Shown here: positions 24,234 through 32,039 of the stretch, in pieces
How the letters are laid out: each line of letters opens with the position of its first letter
How positions within the stretch are numbered: position 1 is the stretch's first letter
Assembly: GCA_002307055.1 (NCBI GenBank)
Contig: DBTM01000038.1
Span: 1 to 36,618 of the forward strand
Source: Clostridiales bacterium UBA1316
GTDB taxonomy: Bacteria > Bacillota > Clostridia > Oscillospirales > Oscillospiraceae
Length of the DNA stretch: 36,618 bases
Reading direction: 5' to 3'
The notes under the pieces: model-generated
Told to the model about the DNA's origin: nothing
Seen by the model: the letters and a program-made list of their open reading frames with translations, nothing else
Databases searched by the model: none
Translations under genes and position numbers: made by a program

Positions 24234-25115
24234 ATGCCTATTTTAATCATAGCCGTCGTTGTCCTCGTTATCTTTTTTGCCGGTGTGCGTATTGTCAGGC
24301 CGACGCACAGAGGACTCATTGAAACCCTCGGTAAGTATACCGGTTACGCCCAGCCCGGTTTTCATTGGGTGATTCCGATCATACAAAAGCTGTACTTAGT
24401 TAACACAACCGAGCAGATGGTGAACGCCGATCCTCAGGTTATCATCACAAATGACAATCTGAACGCGACGGTTGACGCTCAGGTCTACTTTAAGGTCAAG
24501 CTCGATGAAGAGAGTGTTAAAGCATCTGTATACAACGCCAATAACTACTACTATCAAATCGTCAACCTCGCGCGGACGACGCTCCGTAATATAATCGGTA
24601 CAATGTCTCTTCGCTCGGCTAACAGCGAAAGAGGCATCATCAACGGCGACCTGCACCACACGCTTGAAAACGAGACGAAAAACTGGGGCATTGAAATTAC
24701 CAGAACGGAACTCAAGGAGATTGACCCGCCGAAGGATGTTCAGGAGACGATGAACAAGGTCGTTAAAGCGGAAAATGAAAAAATCGCTGCCATCGATTTT
24801 GCCACGGCAGCTGAAACAACGGCAGACGGTGTCAAAAGATCCGAAATTAAAAAAGCCGAAGGTATTAAGCAGGCTAAAATACTTGCCGCCGAAGGCGAGG
24901 CTCTGGCCATTAAGCTCGTCAATGAAGCCGCTGAGCAATACTTTGTCGGCAACGCGCAGCTCCTTCGCCAGCTGCAGGCAACCGAAACAGCTCTCAAAAA
25001 CAACGCCAAAATTGTTGTACCCAGTGACAGCCAGCTTATCAACATGATCGGTGAAATGTCCGGTATCGTTCCCATCGAGAAAAAACAGCCCAAATGGGAG
25101 CCCCCGGTCGAATAG
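24234..25115 (+). CDS. SPFH/Band 7 membrane protein (stomatin/paraslipin-like)
   Basis: 293 aa. One N-terminal membrane segment (LIIAVVVLVIFFAGV) is followed by RIVRPTHRGLIETLGKYTGYAQPGFHWVIP, the start of the Band 7 domain, and the family block RTTLRNIIGTMSL. A charged Ala/Glu/Lys-rich coiled coil (about 170-250, KAENEKIAAIDFATAAETTADGV...) follows. Such proteins form large rings that organise membrane microdomains or control membrane proteases. No NfeD partner is adjacent. The start is ATG 24234, with AAGGGG 8 nt upstream; a TTG at 24213 is in frame but overlaps the early leader. It is monocistronic, with a terminator at 25144-25180. Confidence 0.92.
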   Translation: MPILIIAVVVLVIFFAGVRIVRPTHRGLIETLGKYTGYAQPGFHWVIPIIQKLYLVNTTEQMVNADPQVIITNDNLNATVDAQVYFKVKLDEESVKASVYNANNYYYQIVNLARTTLRNIIGTMSLRSANSERGIINGDLHHTLENETKNWGIEITRTELKEIDPPKDVQETMNKVVKAENEKIAAIDFATAAETTADGVKRSEIKKAEGIKQAKILAAEGEALAIKLVNEAAEQYFVGNAQLLRQLQATETALKNNAKIVVPSDSQLINMIGEMSGIVPIEKKQPKWEPPVE

Positions 25116-25140
25116 CATCGGCGATAACTGCACATTGCAT

Positions 25141-25182
25141 AGCCGGGGGCATAGTTAAAACTATACCCCCGACTATTTTTCT
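25141..25182. terminator. Terminator after the SPFH gene
   Basis: GGGGGCATAGTT and AACTATACCCCC pair around an AA loop, followed by gactatttttc. It separates the SPFH gene from the converging metG. Confidence 0.85.
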
Positions 25183-25191
25183 CCGTAATTT

Positions 25192-26805
25192 CTAAATAAA
25201 TTTTCTGGATTCCTCGATAATAACGTCTTTGTCAATGCGTTCAAACAATATCTCATGCTCTGAAATGATGAAGCCGCTTTCAACATAGTGCGGTGACCAA
25301 TCGCTTTTTAAGCTCAGCCATCTTATAATTTTAGTTGATGAGAACGGCAAAAACGGTCTCAATAATATCGCCAGATTCGCAATGAGCTGTATGCAGTTAA
25401 AAAGCGTATCTTTACATGCGGTGATATCAGTATTGCGTGTTTCCCAAGGCTTTTCCGAATCAAAATACTTATTGGAAAAACGGATGCAGCTAAAAATTTC
25501 GTCAAGCGCATCTTTGAACTGACACTGCTCGATTTTTTTTCCCACACATGGATAGAGCTGCTTTATGCGTGCTTCAATGTCTGTACGTAATTTTCCTTGG
25601 GGTATGACGCTGCCGAAGTACTTATCAATAAAAACAAGATTCCTGTTGACAAAGTTACCGTAAGTGCCAAGCAATTCACCGTTATGGCTGTTGACAAACT
25701 CGCGCCATGAGAAGTCGGCATCCCTTTTCTCCGGCCCATTAGCAATTAAAAAGTACCGTAGCGAATCGGGATTATACCTGTCGACAATGTCTTTTACCCA
25801 TATCGCCCAATTCTGGCTCGATGATATTTTTCTGCCTTCAAGAGTCAAATGTTCGCTTGAAACGATTTCATCAGGGAGATGCCAAGGGTCGCCATGAGCC
25901 AGAAGCAGCGACGGCATTATAATTGTGTGGAACGGGATGTTGTCCTTGCCATGAACATAATAATGCTTTGAATCGCTGCCCCATAATGCATTGAAGTCAG
26001 TGCCGCGTTCTTCACAGACCTGCTTGCTTGCAGAAAGATAACCTAAAACATTTTCCGCCCAAATATAGATTTTTTCATCCTCAAAGCCAGTCTTAGGAAC
26101 ATCGATACCCCAGTCTAGGCTGCGGGTAATGGCTCTGTCACGCAGTCCCTCATTGATATATCTGTTGGAAAAAGAAACAGCATTCCTGCGCCAATGCGGA
26201 TGCGCATTAATAAACGTTTTTAATTCTTCTTCCAGCTGCCCGATTGCTAAAAATAAATGCTTTGCCGGAGCCAAAACCGCCGGTTCTCCGCATACTGAGC
26301 ACGCCGGGGAGATAAGCGTTTCCGGTTCCAGCACACCGCCGCACACATCGCATTGGTCACCCCGTGCTTCTTCCCCACAGGATGGACATAGACCGGTAAC
26401 AAACCGGTCTGCCAGCGAGGTTTTGCAATTGCTGCAATATGCCTCTGGCGCTGTTTTTTCATATATATACTTGCTTTCATACAATTTCCGATGAAATTCA
26501 GTAACAAATGCTTTGTGCTGTTCGGACGATGTTTTCCCGTAAAGATCATAACTGAAGCCGAGCTTTTCGAAACACGCGCAGAATTCGTTATGATAATAGT
26601 CGCTTACCTCCTGCGGTGTTTTGTTTTCCTGCTTTGCTAGAATAGCGACAGGTGTTCCGTGGCAATCACTGCCCGAAACATAATAGACCTCATCGCCGAT
26701 AGCTCGATGATAGCGGGCGAGGACGTCGCCCGGTAGGAGTGCCGCGAGGTGTCCGATGTGCAGGCCGTTTGCGTATGGCCACGCGCCGCCGATTAATATT
26801 TTCAT
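25192..26805 (-). CDS. metG: Methionyl-tRNA synthetase
   Basis: Class I synthetase that charges tRNA-Met. HIGH is seen exactly at residues 16-19, and the KMSKS loop reads KISSS at 326-330. The inserted zinc-knuckle domain has paired cysteines at 124/127, 140/143, 152/155 and 169/172. The anticodon-binding helical domain follows, with WISLDWGID-type and WAENVLGY blocks before it. At 537 aa it lacks the C-terminal tRNA-binding (Trbp111-like) domain found in many Firmicutes MetRS. It is preceded by a Met-specific T-box leader, so expression rises when uncharged tRNA-Met accumulates. Whether this is the only metG in the genome cannot be told here. Confidence 0.95.
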   Translation of the reverse strand: MKILIGGAWPYANGLHIGHLAALLPGDVLARYHRAIGDEVYYVSGSDCHGTPVAILAKQENKTPQEVSDYYHNEFCACFEKLGFSYDLYGKTSSEQHKAFVTEFHRKLYESKYIYEKTAPEAYCSNCKTSLADRFVTGLCPSCGEEARGDQCDVCGGVLEPETLISPACSVCGEPAVLAPAKHLFLAIGQLEEELKTFINAHPHWRRNAVSFSNRYINEGLRDRAITRSLDWGIDVPKTGFEDEKIYIWAENVLGYLSASKQVCEERGTDFNALWGSDSKHYYVHGKDNIPFHTIIMPSLLLAHGDPWHLPDEIVSSEHLTLEGRKISSSQNWAIWVKDIVDRYNPDSLRYFLIANGPEKRDADFSWREFVNSHNGELLGTYGNFVNRNLVFIDKYFGSVIPQGKLRTDIEARIKQLYPCVGKKIEQCQFKDALDEIFSCIRFSNKYFDSEKPWETRNTDITACKDTLFNCIQLIANLAILLRPFLPFSSTKIIRWLSLKSDWSPHYVESGFIISEHEILFERIDKDVIIEESRKFI

Positions 26806-26860
26806 AATTATATCTCATTTCTATTTTGGAATTATAACGCTGAAGCTTACAAAATGATGC

Positions 26861-27160
26861 AAAAATGCCCTCCTCTCCGAAAAATTACTTTTTCGGGGAC
26901 GAGAGCAAAGCTTCGTGTTACCACCCCAAATTCGTCCGTATCTCACGACACAGACCTTATCTGCTGCAGGCAAGAAATGAATTGCCGACAGCATATCACG
27001 ATAACGGGTGCACCCGTCGCAGCCTAAACATCAATGTTGTCGGTGCGAAGCTCCGAGACCATTTTCCGCAATTTTCGTCCTTACCCGTTCTCAGCAGCAG
27101 GGCTCTCTGTAAAAGCTCTGATTACGTACTCTTCTCTTCCTTGCTTTTGTGTTATTTACT
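26861..27160 (-). promoter_or_regulatory. T-box leader (methionine) of metG
   Basis: Reading the minus strand, the T-box consensus appears as AATTTGGGGTGGTAACACG (26914-26932). It is followed by the terminator stem CCGAAAAA-gtaa-TTTTTCGG with T run (26861-26908). Upstream, a Stem I region carries a candidate ATG specifier codon at 27060-27062, in the context GAAAATGGTCTC. An uncharged tRNA-Met would pair with the specifier and the T-box bulge and favour the antiterminator. The position and the match of codon to gene make this assignment strong. Confidence 0.92.
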
Positions 27161-27166
27161 TCAATC

Positions 27167-27195
27167 ATATTATCGCCAAACTCAAAGAATGTCAA
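27167..27195 (-). promoter_or_regulatory. Consensus promoter of the T-box/metG transcript
   Basis: On the minus strand TTGACA (27190-27195), 17-bp spacer, TAATAT (27167-27172). The start of transcription would be near 27160. Confidence 0.85.
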
Positions 27196-27215
27196 CCGCG
27201 CTTTGCCGCCTTATC

Positions 27216-27845
27216 TTACAGCGTCTCTGTTCCTTTTCGAAGCCTCAGCTGCTTCTGAAAAATGAACCAGAGAATGGCAAGTACCTGCATAACACCGGCA
27301 ATGGCAAATACGAGGCGGATATTTGTCAGAGGGAGAATCACAAAGATGCTGACGGCGATTGACCACACAAGTGCGCTGACGGATATAAACCGGTATAAAA
27401 GGCGCCACCATAAGGACGTAAAAACGACGGCGATGATACAGCTGACGGGAATAGCGAGAATAAAACAGTACCATGCCATCTGCTGTGAAGGTACGAAATT
27501 CTGGAGCACCGTATAGGTCACCGTCGCGGCAAGCCAAGGCAGGACAAGAGATAAAAGCAGCACAATCACGCGGTTATTATTCAAGTGTGTCAATGACGGA
27601 AGGGGCAGCGGCGCGTTTTCGCTGATCAGGTCGTTTACAGACACGCTGAATAATTCAGCAAGGAGCGTCAGCACATAGATATCCGGCACACCCTCGGCGC
27701 GTTCCCATTTTGAAATGGATTTATCCGAATAGGAAATGTGCTCGGCGAGCTCTGACTGAGTCATATTGTTCAGCTTCCGATAATGCGCCATATTGGCGGC
27801 GATCCTCTGCCTGAGGAGTATTTCTTTTGAATTGTCGGTACTCAT
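27216..27845 (-). CDS. XRE-type HTH regulator with four-helix membrane domain
   Basis: 209 aa. Residues about 10-70 are a Cro/CI helix-turn-helix (RIAANMAHYRKLNNMTQSEL, then SDKSISKWERAEGVPDI). After a linker there are four hydrophobic segments (RVIVLLLSLVLPWLAATVTY, WYCFILAIPVSCIIAVVF, FISVSALVWSIAVSIFVI, LVFAIAGVMQVLAILWFIF). It is a membrane-tethered regulator, a layout common in Clostridia, often autoregulatory. GAGGTGAAGG precedes the ATG. The promoter at 27887-27915 is followed by a perfect inverted repeat at the expected transcription start. It is divergent from degV. Confidence 0.88.
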   Translation of the reverse strand: MSTDNSKEILLRQRIAANMAHYRKLNNMTQSELAEHISYSDKSISKWERAEGVPDIYVLTLLAELFSVSVNDLISENAPLPLPSLTHLNNNRVIVLLLSLVLPWLAATVTYTVLQNFVPSQQMAWYCFILAIPVSCIIAVVFTSLWWRLLYRFISVSALVWSIAVSIFVILPLTNIRLVFAIAGVMQVLAILWFIFQKQLRLRKGTETL

Positions 27846-27857
27846 CCTTCACCTCGT

Positions 27858-27882
27858 GGCATTCTACCGGCAGTAGAATGCC
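27858..27882. promoter_or_regulatory. Perfect hairpin/operator at the XRE transcription start
   Basis: GGCATTCTAC (27858-27867), loop CGGCA, GTAGAATGCC (27873-27882). It lies between the -10 box and the Shine-Dalgarno of the XRE gene, so it can act as a DNA operator or as an RNA stem next to the ribosome binding site. Confidence 0.6.
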
Positions 27883-27886
27883 ATCA

Positions 27887-27915
27887 ATTATCTCTACCAA
27901 GGGATATTCAGACAA
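27887..27915 (-). promoter_or_regulatory. Promoter for the XRE/membrane regulator
   Basis: On the minus strand TTGTCT (27910-27915), 17-bp spacer, GATAAT (27887-27892). Confidence 0.5.
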
Positions 27916-27940
27916 TAGAGTGTAAAAATATCAAAGTAGG

Positions 27941-27997
27941 TTGGAATTTTGCGTCATTATGGTTATAATAAATTTCGTAAAATGTGAACGCGTCACA
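27941..27997 (+). promoter_or_regulatory. degV promoter with downstream dyad
   Basis: TTGGAA (27941-27946), 17-bp spacer, TATAAT (27964-27969). Just after the expected start is TGTGA-ACGCG-TCACA (27983-27997), an inverted repeat in a repressor-like position. The leader to the degV start is about 130 nt. Confidence 0.6.
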
Positions 27998-28110
27998 TGC
28001 TTAAACTGCGTGCGGACTCATGACCCGCATTAAAACTGTCTACATACGCCCATAACCTTTATTAGATCAGTCTGTTAACAGAAACCTAAAAACATCGCGG
28101 GAGGACTAAA

Positions 28111-28998
28111 ATGTCAGATTACAAACTCACCTGCAGCTCAACCGCAGATTTACCTGTCTCTTATTTTGAGAAAAAAGGCATTCCGTATGTCTGCTACCAT
28201 TTTGTTATGGAGGGCAAGCAATACAATGATGACCTCGGTCAGACCATCTCATTTAAAGAGTTCTACAGCAGGATTGAAGCAGGCGCGATGCCTGTGACGT
28301 CTCAGGTGAATGTAGAAGAGTTTTTAAAGTTCTTCGAGCCGATTTTATCGTCGGGAACCGACGTTTTGCATATTGAAATGTCTTCCGGTATTTCTGGGAC
28401 GTATAATTCCGCGCAGATTGCCCGAGAGGAACTGATGCAGAAGTATCCCGAGCGCAAGTTTTATCTTGTTGATTCACGCGGCGCGTCTTCCGGTTATGGT
28501 CTGCTTGTTGATACGGCGTGTGATATGATCGATACCGGCTCCACCATCGAGGAGACGTATCTCTGGCTGGAGCAAAATAAACTGAATCTGCATCACTGGT
28601 TTTTCTCAACAGATTTGAGACATTATAAAAGGGGCGGCAGAATCTCAGCCGCGTCGGCCGCTCTGGGGACGCTCTTAAATATCTGCCCGCTGATGAACAT
28701 GGACCATGAGGGGCATCTGATGCCGAGAGAAAAAATCAGAGGTAAAAAGCATGTCATCCAGGAGATGGTTCAAAAGATGCGCGAGCACGCCAGCGGCGGT
28801 CTGGCCTATTCAGAGAAATGCTTCATGTCGAATTCAGCATGCCTTGAAGATGCGCAGATCGTAGCCAACATTATCGAATCAGAGTTTCATCATCTCAACG
28901 GAAAAGTTATGATCAACAATGTCGGAACCGTTGTCGGCGCCCATACGGGCCCGGGAACAGTTGCCCTGTTTTTCTGGGGGGACAAACGCAGCGACTGA
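28111..28998 (+). CDS. DegV-family fatty-acid-binding protein
   Basis: 295 aa with the EDD fold: CSSTADLPVSYFEKKGI at the N-terminus, MPVTSQVN, HIEMSSGISGTYNSA, YLVDSRGASSGYGLLV, and the late HTGPGTVALFFWG. DegV/FakB proteins bind a fatty acid and present it to the kinase FakA for incorporation into phospholipid. No fakA is next to it. GGAGG lies 8 nt before the ATG. It is followed after 15 bp by a PAP2-like membrane protein in the same transcript, which fits lipid metabolism. Confidence 0.92.
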   Translation: MSDYKLTCSSTADLPVSYFEKKGIPYVCYHFVMEGKQYNDDLGQTISFKEFYSRIEAGAMPVTSQVNVEEFLKFFEPILSSGTDVLHIEMSSGISGTYNSAQIAREELMQKYPERKFYLVDSRGASSGYGLLVDTACDMIDTGSTIEETYLWLEQNKLNLHHWFFSTDLRHYKRGGRISAASAALGTLLNICPLMNMDHEGHLMPREKIRGKKHVIQEMVQKMREHASGGLAYSEKCFMSNSACLEDAQIVANIIESEFHHLNGKVMINNVGTVVGAHTGPGTVALFFWGDKRSD

Positions 28999-29013
28999 AA
29001 ATGGAGGTTAAAT

Positions 29014-29610
29014 TTGTTTAAACAGCAGCTTGCAAAGTTTATCAGAGTAATTACAGTGCCGCCGATTATGGCGCTGATGCTCTTAGTCGTTCTCTATTTC
29101 ACAAAGCAGGATGTATTCGGCAATACGCTCAATCTCGTCCTCGCAATCGCATTTCTCGTCGCTTTACCCTTCCTGGCGTACCCCATCCAGCCGCTGATTC
29201 CCTATTTCCGCAAAAAGGGCAGGGAAGGGCAGCGCAGCTTGGCAATGTGGATGTCGAGCCTCGGTTACATCTGCGGTCTCTCCACGGCAATTTTTCTGCC
29301 GGTCTCCAAGTACCTGCTCATCATTTACCTGACCTACTTGTTTTCCGGTATCTCGCTCGTTCTTCTGAATAAGGTTTTCAAGGTTAAAGCGAGCGGACAC
29401 GCCTGTGGTGTTGCCGGGCCGATTTTCTCGCTCATCTATTTTCTCGGGCCGTGGGTGCTCTTCGGCATCTTAATTTTGGCCGCCGTCTATTGGGCAAGCC
29501 TGAGCATGAAGAGGCACGACAAGGCAGAGCTCTTAATAGGGACAACTGTTCCCACATACGCGCTGCTGCTGGCATTTTTAATCGTCATCGGCTATCACTC
29601 AATAGGCTGA
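29014..29610 (+). CDS. PAP2-like integral membrane protein
   Basis: 198 aa with about six hydrophobic segments. The KVFKVKASGHACGVAGP stretch matches the SGH core of PAP2-type lipid phosphatases, but the preceding KxxxxxRP and the last SRxxxxxH motif are not evident, so the catalytic set looks incomplete. It starts with TTG at 29014, GGAGG 7 nt upstream. It is probably co-transcribed with degV, and a strong terminator follows at 29714-29753. It may be a lipid-phosphate-related protein without classic activity. Confidence 0.65.
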   Translation: MFKQQLAKFIRVITVPPIMALMLLVVLYFTKQDVFGNTLNLVLAIAFLVALPFLAYPIQPLIPYFRKKGREGQRSLAMWMSSLGYICGLSTAIFLPVSKYLLIIYLTYLFSGISLVLLNKVFKVKASGHACGVAGPIFSLIYFLGPWVLFGILILAAVYWASLSMKRHDKAELLIGTTVPTYALLLAFLIVIGYHSIG

Positions 29611-29713
29611 ATTGTTGCTGCGGCGATTTTGGTAAATGTATTTTATCACCGAACAGCCGTTGTTGTCGAGCATTTTTATGGCATAAAGTCTAAACAGACA
29701 GTGAGTTTTATAT

Positions 29714-29753
29714 AAAAAAGGCCGTGTCAGTGTTTTTTGACACAGCCTTTTTT
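29714..29753 (+). terminator. Terminator of the degV operon
   Basis: AAAAAAGGC-c-GTGTCA (29714-29729) pairs with TGACAC-a-GCCTTTTTT (29738-29753), with one mismatch and an 8-nt loop. Confidence 0.9.
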
Positions 29754-29791
29754 CGTATTTTTGATTTAACACTTTGTTTACATTAGATGTA

Positions 29792-29820
29792 TTGCTTTCC
29801 CTGAAATAATAGCGTATAAT
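29792..29820 (+). promoter_or_regulatory. Promoter for the 24-codon gene
   Basis: TTGCTT (29792-29797), 17-bp spacer, consensus TATAAT (29815-29820). Confidence 0.65.
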
Positions 29821-29849
29821 TGGAACATAACATAAGAAAGGAGTATTCT

Positions 29850-29924
29850 ATGATAAAAACAGAACATGAAGACATTGATGACATGATCTTCAAGGATGAA
29901 GAATATACCACAAGCGACAGATAA
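29850..29924 (+). CDS. Small acidic 24-aa peptide gene (or dual-function small RNA)
   Basis: An ATG preceded at 7 nt by AAAGGAG opens 24 codons, starting MIKTEHEDIDDMIF and ending TTSDR. The peptide is strongly acidic with no hydrophobic stretch. It has its own promoter (29792-29820), and a hairpin with T run follows at 29940-29966, so the whole transcript would be about 135 nt. I know no family match. A small RNA with an incidental reading frame cannot be excluded, but promoter, strong ribosome binding site, short frame and terminator all in register favour a real small protein. Confidence 0.55.
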   Translation: MIKTEHEDIDDMIFKDEEYTTSDR

Positions 29925-29939
29925 ATAGCTCGATGGATC

Positions 29940-29966
29940 CCAGGGTGAAATTCCCTGGTATTTTTT
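29940..29966 (+). terminator. Terminator of the 24-codon gene
   Basis: CCAGGG (29940-29945), 7-nt loop, CCCTGG (29953-29958), then TATTTTTT. Confidence 0.75.
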
Positions 29967-30000
29967 CGCCCTTTTATATAAAACCGGGTTAGACAGTTTG

Positions 30001-30621
30001 CTATTCAGTTTCTGCCGTACCGGCTTCTGCCGTACCGGCTTCTGCCGTACCGGCCCAGTCATCGAGCTTTGACATCACGGCGTCGTATGTCTGGCTGCTG
30101 ATATCCGGCAAAGTTCCGCCGAGTGTTTTCTTAGCGCTGGCAAAGCCTTTGTCAATGGCATCACGCAGCATCTCAATTTTGCTCGCGTCGCCGCCCGATA
30201 TGGCTTTTGCAAATGAGACAATCCTGTCGCTGACAGCATCAACGCTCCACTCACCGTTTACGCCGATTGCCGCCGCCGCGTCCGTCTGAGACGTCTGCGT
30301 CTCTCCGGTTACGCCGAGTATCGCAAGGCTGACCGAAAACAGGGAGGTGTTTTTCTGTTGATTGGTAATCAGCTTTTCGACCATATCCTTTAAAGCGGCG
30401 GCGGATGTATCCGCCTGATCCTTAAGTGCCTGGATTTCGTCCGCACTCAATTTACTCGAAGAGCTGCTGCTTTTTGTGCTGCCCGTGACGCTGATATCAA
30501 CCGTAAAAGCTGTATCATACATCCCGGCTTTTTTTTCCTCGGTTTTTGAGGCAGTATTGTTATTGCCCGCGGTTTTATATGCCAGACCAGATGATGACAG
30601 CCCGCTTACCTGATTAATCAT
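30001..30621 (-). CDS. Conserved Clostridial protein of unknown function with tandem-repeat tail
   Basis: 206 aa from the ATG at 30621, chosen because AGGAGG lies 9 nt upstream. The N-terminus (MINQVSGLSSSGLAYKT) and a Ser-rich linker lead to a helical region (SADEIQALKDQADTSAAALKDMV). The block WSVDAVSDRIVSFAKAISGGD, then AIDKGFASAKKTLGG, then LPDISSQTYDAVMSKLDDW, resembles a C-terminal domain I have seen in many uncharacterised Lachnospiraceae/Clostridia proteins; no function is known to me. No signal peptide or membrane segment. The last residues are GTAEA repeated, coded by three exact 15-bp repeats. Confidence 0.75.
   Translation of the reverse strand: MINQVSGLSSSGLAYKTAGNNNTASKTEEKKAGMYDTAFTVDISVTGSTKSSSSSSKLSADEIQALKDQADTSAAALKDMVEKLITNQQKNTSLFSVSLAILGVTGETQTSQTDAAAAIGVNGEWSVDAVSDRIVSFAKAISGGDASKIEMLRDAIDKGFASAKKTLGGTLPDISSQTYDAVMSKLDDWAGTAEAGTAEAGTAETE
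30010..30054. repeat. 15-bp in-frame tandem repeat (three exact copies)
   Basis: TTCTGCCGTACCGGC three times (30010-30024, 30025-30039, 30040-30054) at the 3' end of the minus-strand gene, coding AGTAE-type pentapeptides. Exact copies suggest a length-variable site. Confidence 0.9.
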
Positions 30622-30770
30622 GAAAATCATCCTCCTATAATAAAATGACGATATAATATATTTATCGTAACAAAAGCAGTAGGAGTACATTACTTTTTGA
30701 TAATTTTCATAATATTAGTGAACAATTTACATATAATTCGCCGCAAGGCATAAACCGGAGAAACGGCCAG

Positions 30771-31424
30771 TTAATCAATATGGCTCGCGTCGCAGAACGG
30801 TTTATTCTCAGACTTTCCGCAGCGGCAGAGCACAGCTCTGTTTCTCTTCTCATACAACACGCCTGCTGCTGACTCAATCGGAATATTACCTTTTACAGAA
30901 ATGCCGCAGATGGCGCCTCTCTCGGGGTCCTGCAGTATTTCTATAGCCGGTTCATACGCCGGTTCAATCAGCGCACCTGCTTTTGTGACAGCGGTGAGTC
31001 GTCCGGCTGGGCATTCGCTGGCGGCTGTAATTGCTTCCTCTCTGTTGTGCGGTATGTCCGAGTGCTTGATCAGCTCCCAGGCGTCGCCCTTGTCCCTGTG
31101 GCAGAAGCGCGCAAAAGCACACCGTCCGTCATCGAGCATATCGAGCGCCTGACCGCGGATGAGCTCCGCCCGCTCTGTATAAAGCGCTGGCGAGGCTGTC
31201 TCCTCACCGTCAAATCCGGCGGCTCGGTGCGAGCCGTCGCAAAACGGCGCATTTTTTGACTTTCCGCACCGGCACAGCGAATAAGTTTCCGCCTGCGGCA
31301 GCTCCACGCCGTCGTCATACACATAACAATTCCCGGCGGATTTGATAATTTTCTCAGAGAGCGGGATACCGCCGGTGACAATATAAGGACCGTCCGCCGT
31401 AATTCTAATTTTCATGTTTTTCAT
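30771..31424 (-). CDS. Double CDGSH iron-sulfur protein with central Fer4_19-like segment
   Basis: 217 aa cytosolic protein. Two CDGSH-type [2Fe-2S] sites flank the molecule: Cys51/Cys53/Cys62/His66 (CRCGKSKNAPFCDGSH) and Cys200/Cys202/Cys211/His215 (CRCGKSENKPFCDASH). Between them RCAFARFCHRD and ASECPAGRLTA resemble the divergent monocluster ferredoxin-like domain (DUF1271/Fer4_19) often joined to CDGSH. The 3Cys-1His ligation gives redox-labile clusters; roles in electron transfer or iron-sulfur handling are inferred. It is monocistronic; no partner is evident. Confidence 0.93.
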   Translation of the reverse strand: MKNMKIRITADGPYIVTGGIPLSEKIIKSAGNCYVYDDGVELPQAETYSLCRCGKSKNAPFCDGSHRAAGFDGEETASPALYTERAELIRGQALDMLDDGRCAFARFCHRDKGDAWELIKHSDIPHNREEAITAASECPAGRLTAVTKAGALIEPAYEPAIEILQDPERGAICGISVKGNIPIESAAGVLYEKRNRAVLCRCGKSENKPFCDASHID

Positions 31425-31522
31425 ACAGCACCTTCTTTTAAAGGATTATATGAAAAGCATATACCTTTTTGCCCACAATGGCAACGCTGTTTTACATAGG
31501 CTTACTCTTCGGCGGCAGCTGC

Positions 31523-31551
31523 TTTACATGAGTGTCGGATTGTGATACATT
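31523..31551 (+). promoter_or_regulatory. Candidate promoter for the SpoIIAA-like gene
   Basis: TTTACA (31523-31528), 17-bp spacer, TACATT (31546-31551), about 33 bp before the start codon. Confidence 0.45.
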
Positions 31552-31584
31552 AACTGGTAATAAGAGATAAAAGGAGTGCGTGAA

Positions 31585-31974
31585 ATGTTTGAATCCGAAT
31601 TTTGCAGCGTGAAGTATCTTGAGGATATAAACGTTGTGCTGGTCACCTGGAAAAAGTACTGTTCCGGAGAAGATTATAGAAAACCGCTTCTTTTTGCCAT
31701 AAAAATCATGAGCGGACACCCCGGCTGCGACTTCGTTGCCGATACAACCGACGGCTTTGAAGATGCCCCCGAGGACACCCAGTGGCTGCTGAACACCTTC
31801 ATCCCTCTGGCCCGTCAAACCGACTGCCAACGCATTTTCTTCATCATTGACCGGGACAACACCCTGAAAAACGAACTCGACGCCCAAACCGGCGAACTCA
31901 AAAACTACTTCACCGTCCAAACCTGCTTTGACCTCAGCGAAGTACGACAGAGCTTGAAAGACACCGCCAAATAA
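31585..31974 (+). CDS. Small SpoIIAA-like (STAS-type) conserved protein
   Basis: 129 aa, soluble. The order of elements (VKYLEDINVVLVTWKKY, then GCDFVADTTDGFEDAPEDTQWL, then CQRIFFIIDRDN) resembles the SpoIIAA-like fold in which a central strand-turn carries the regulated residue, but the resemblance is by pattern only. The ATG at 31585 is chosen because AAAGGAG (31569-31575) is 9 nt away; a GTG at 31576 touches the ribosome binding site. The gene is closed by a 20-bp perfect hairpin. Function unknown. Confidence 0.7.
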   Translation: MFESEFCSVKYLEDINVVLVTWKKYCSGEDYRKPLLFAIKIMSGHPGCDFVADTTDGFEDAPEDTQWLLNTFIPLARQTDCQRIFFIIDRDNTLKNELDAQTGELKNYFTVQTCFDLSEVRQSLKDTAK

Positions 31975-31979
31975 CATAA

Positions 31980-32027
31980 AACGCAAAACAGGCTGTCTGC
32001 CGGAAAACAGACAGCCTGTTTTGCGTT
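31980..32027. terminator. Long perfect hairpin, bidirectional terminator
   Basis: A 20-bp perfect stem (31980-31999 with 32008-32027) around the loop CCGGAAAA, with T and A runs inside the stem. It lies between the SpoIIAA-like gene (+) and the gene remnants on the minus strand. Confidence 0.85.
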
Positions 32028-32039
32028 CGGTCTCGTTTA

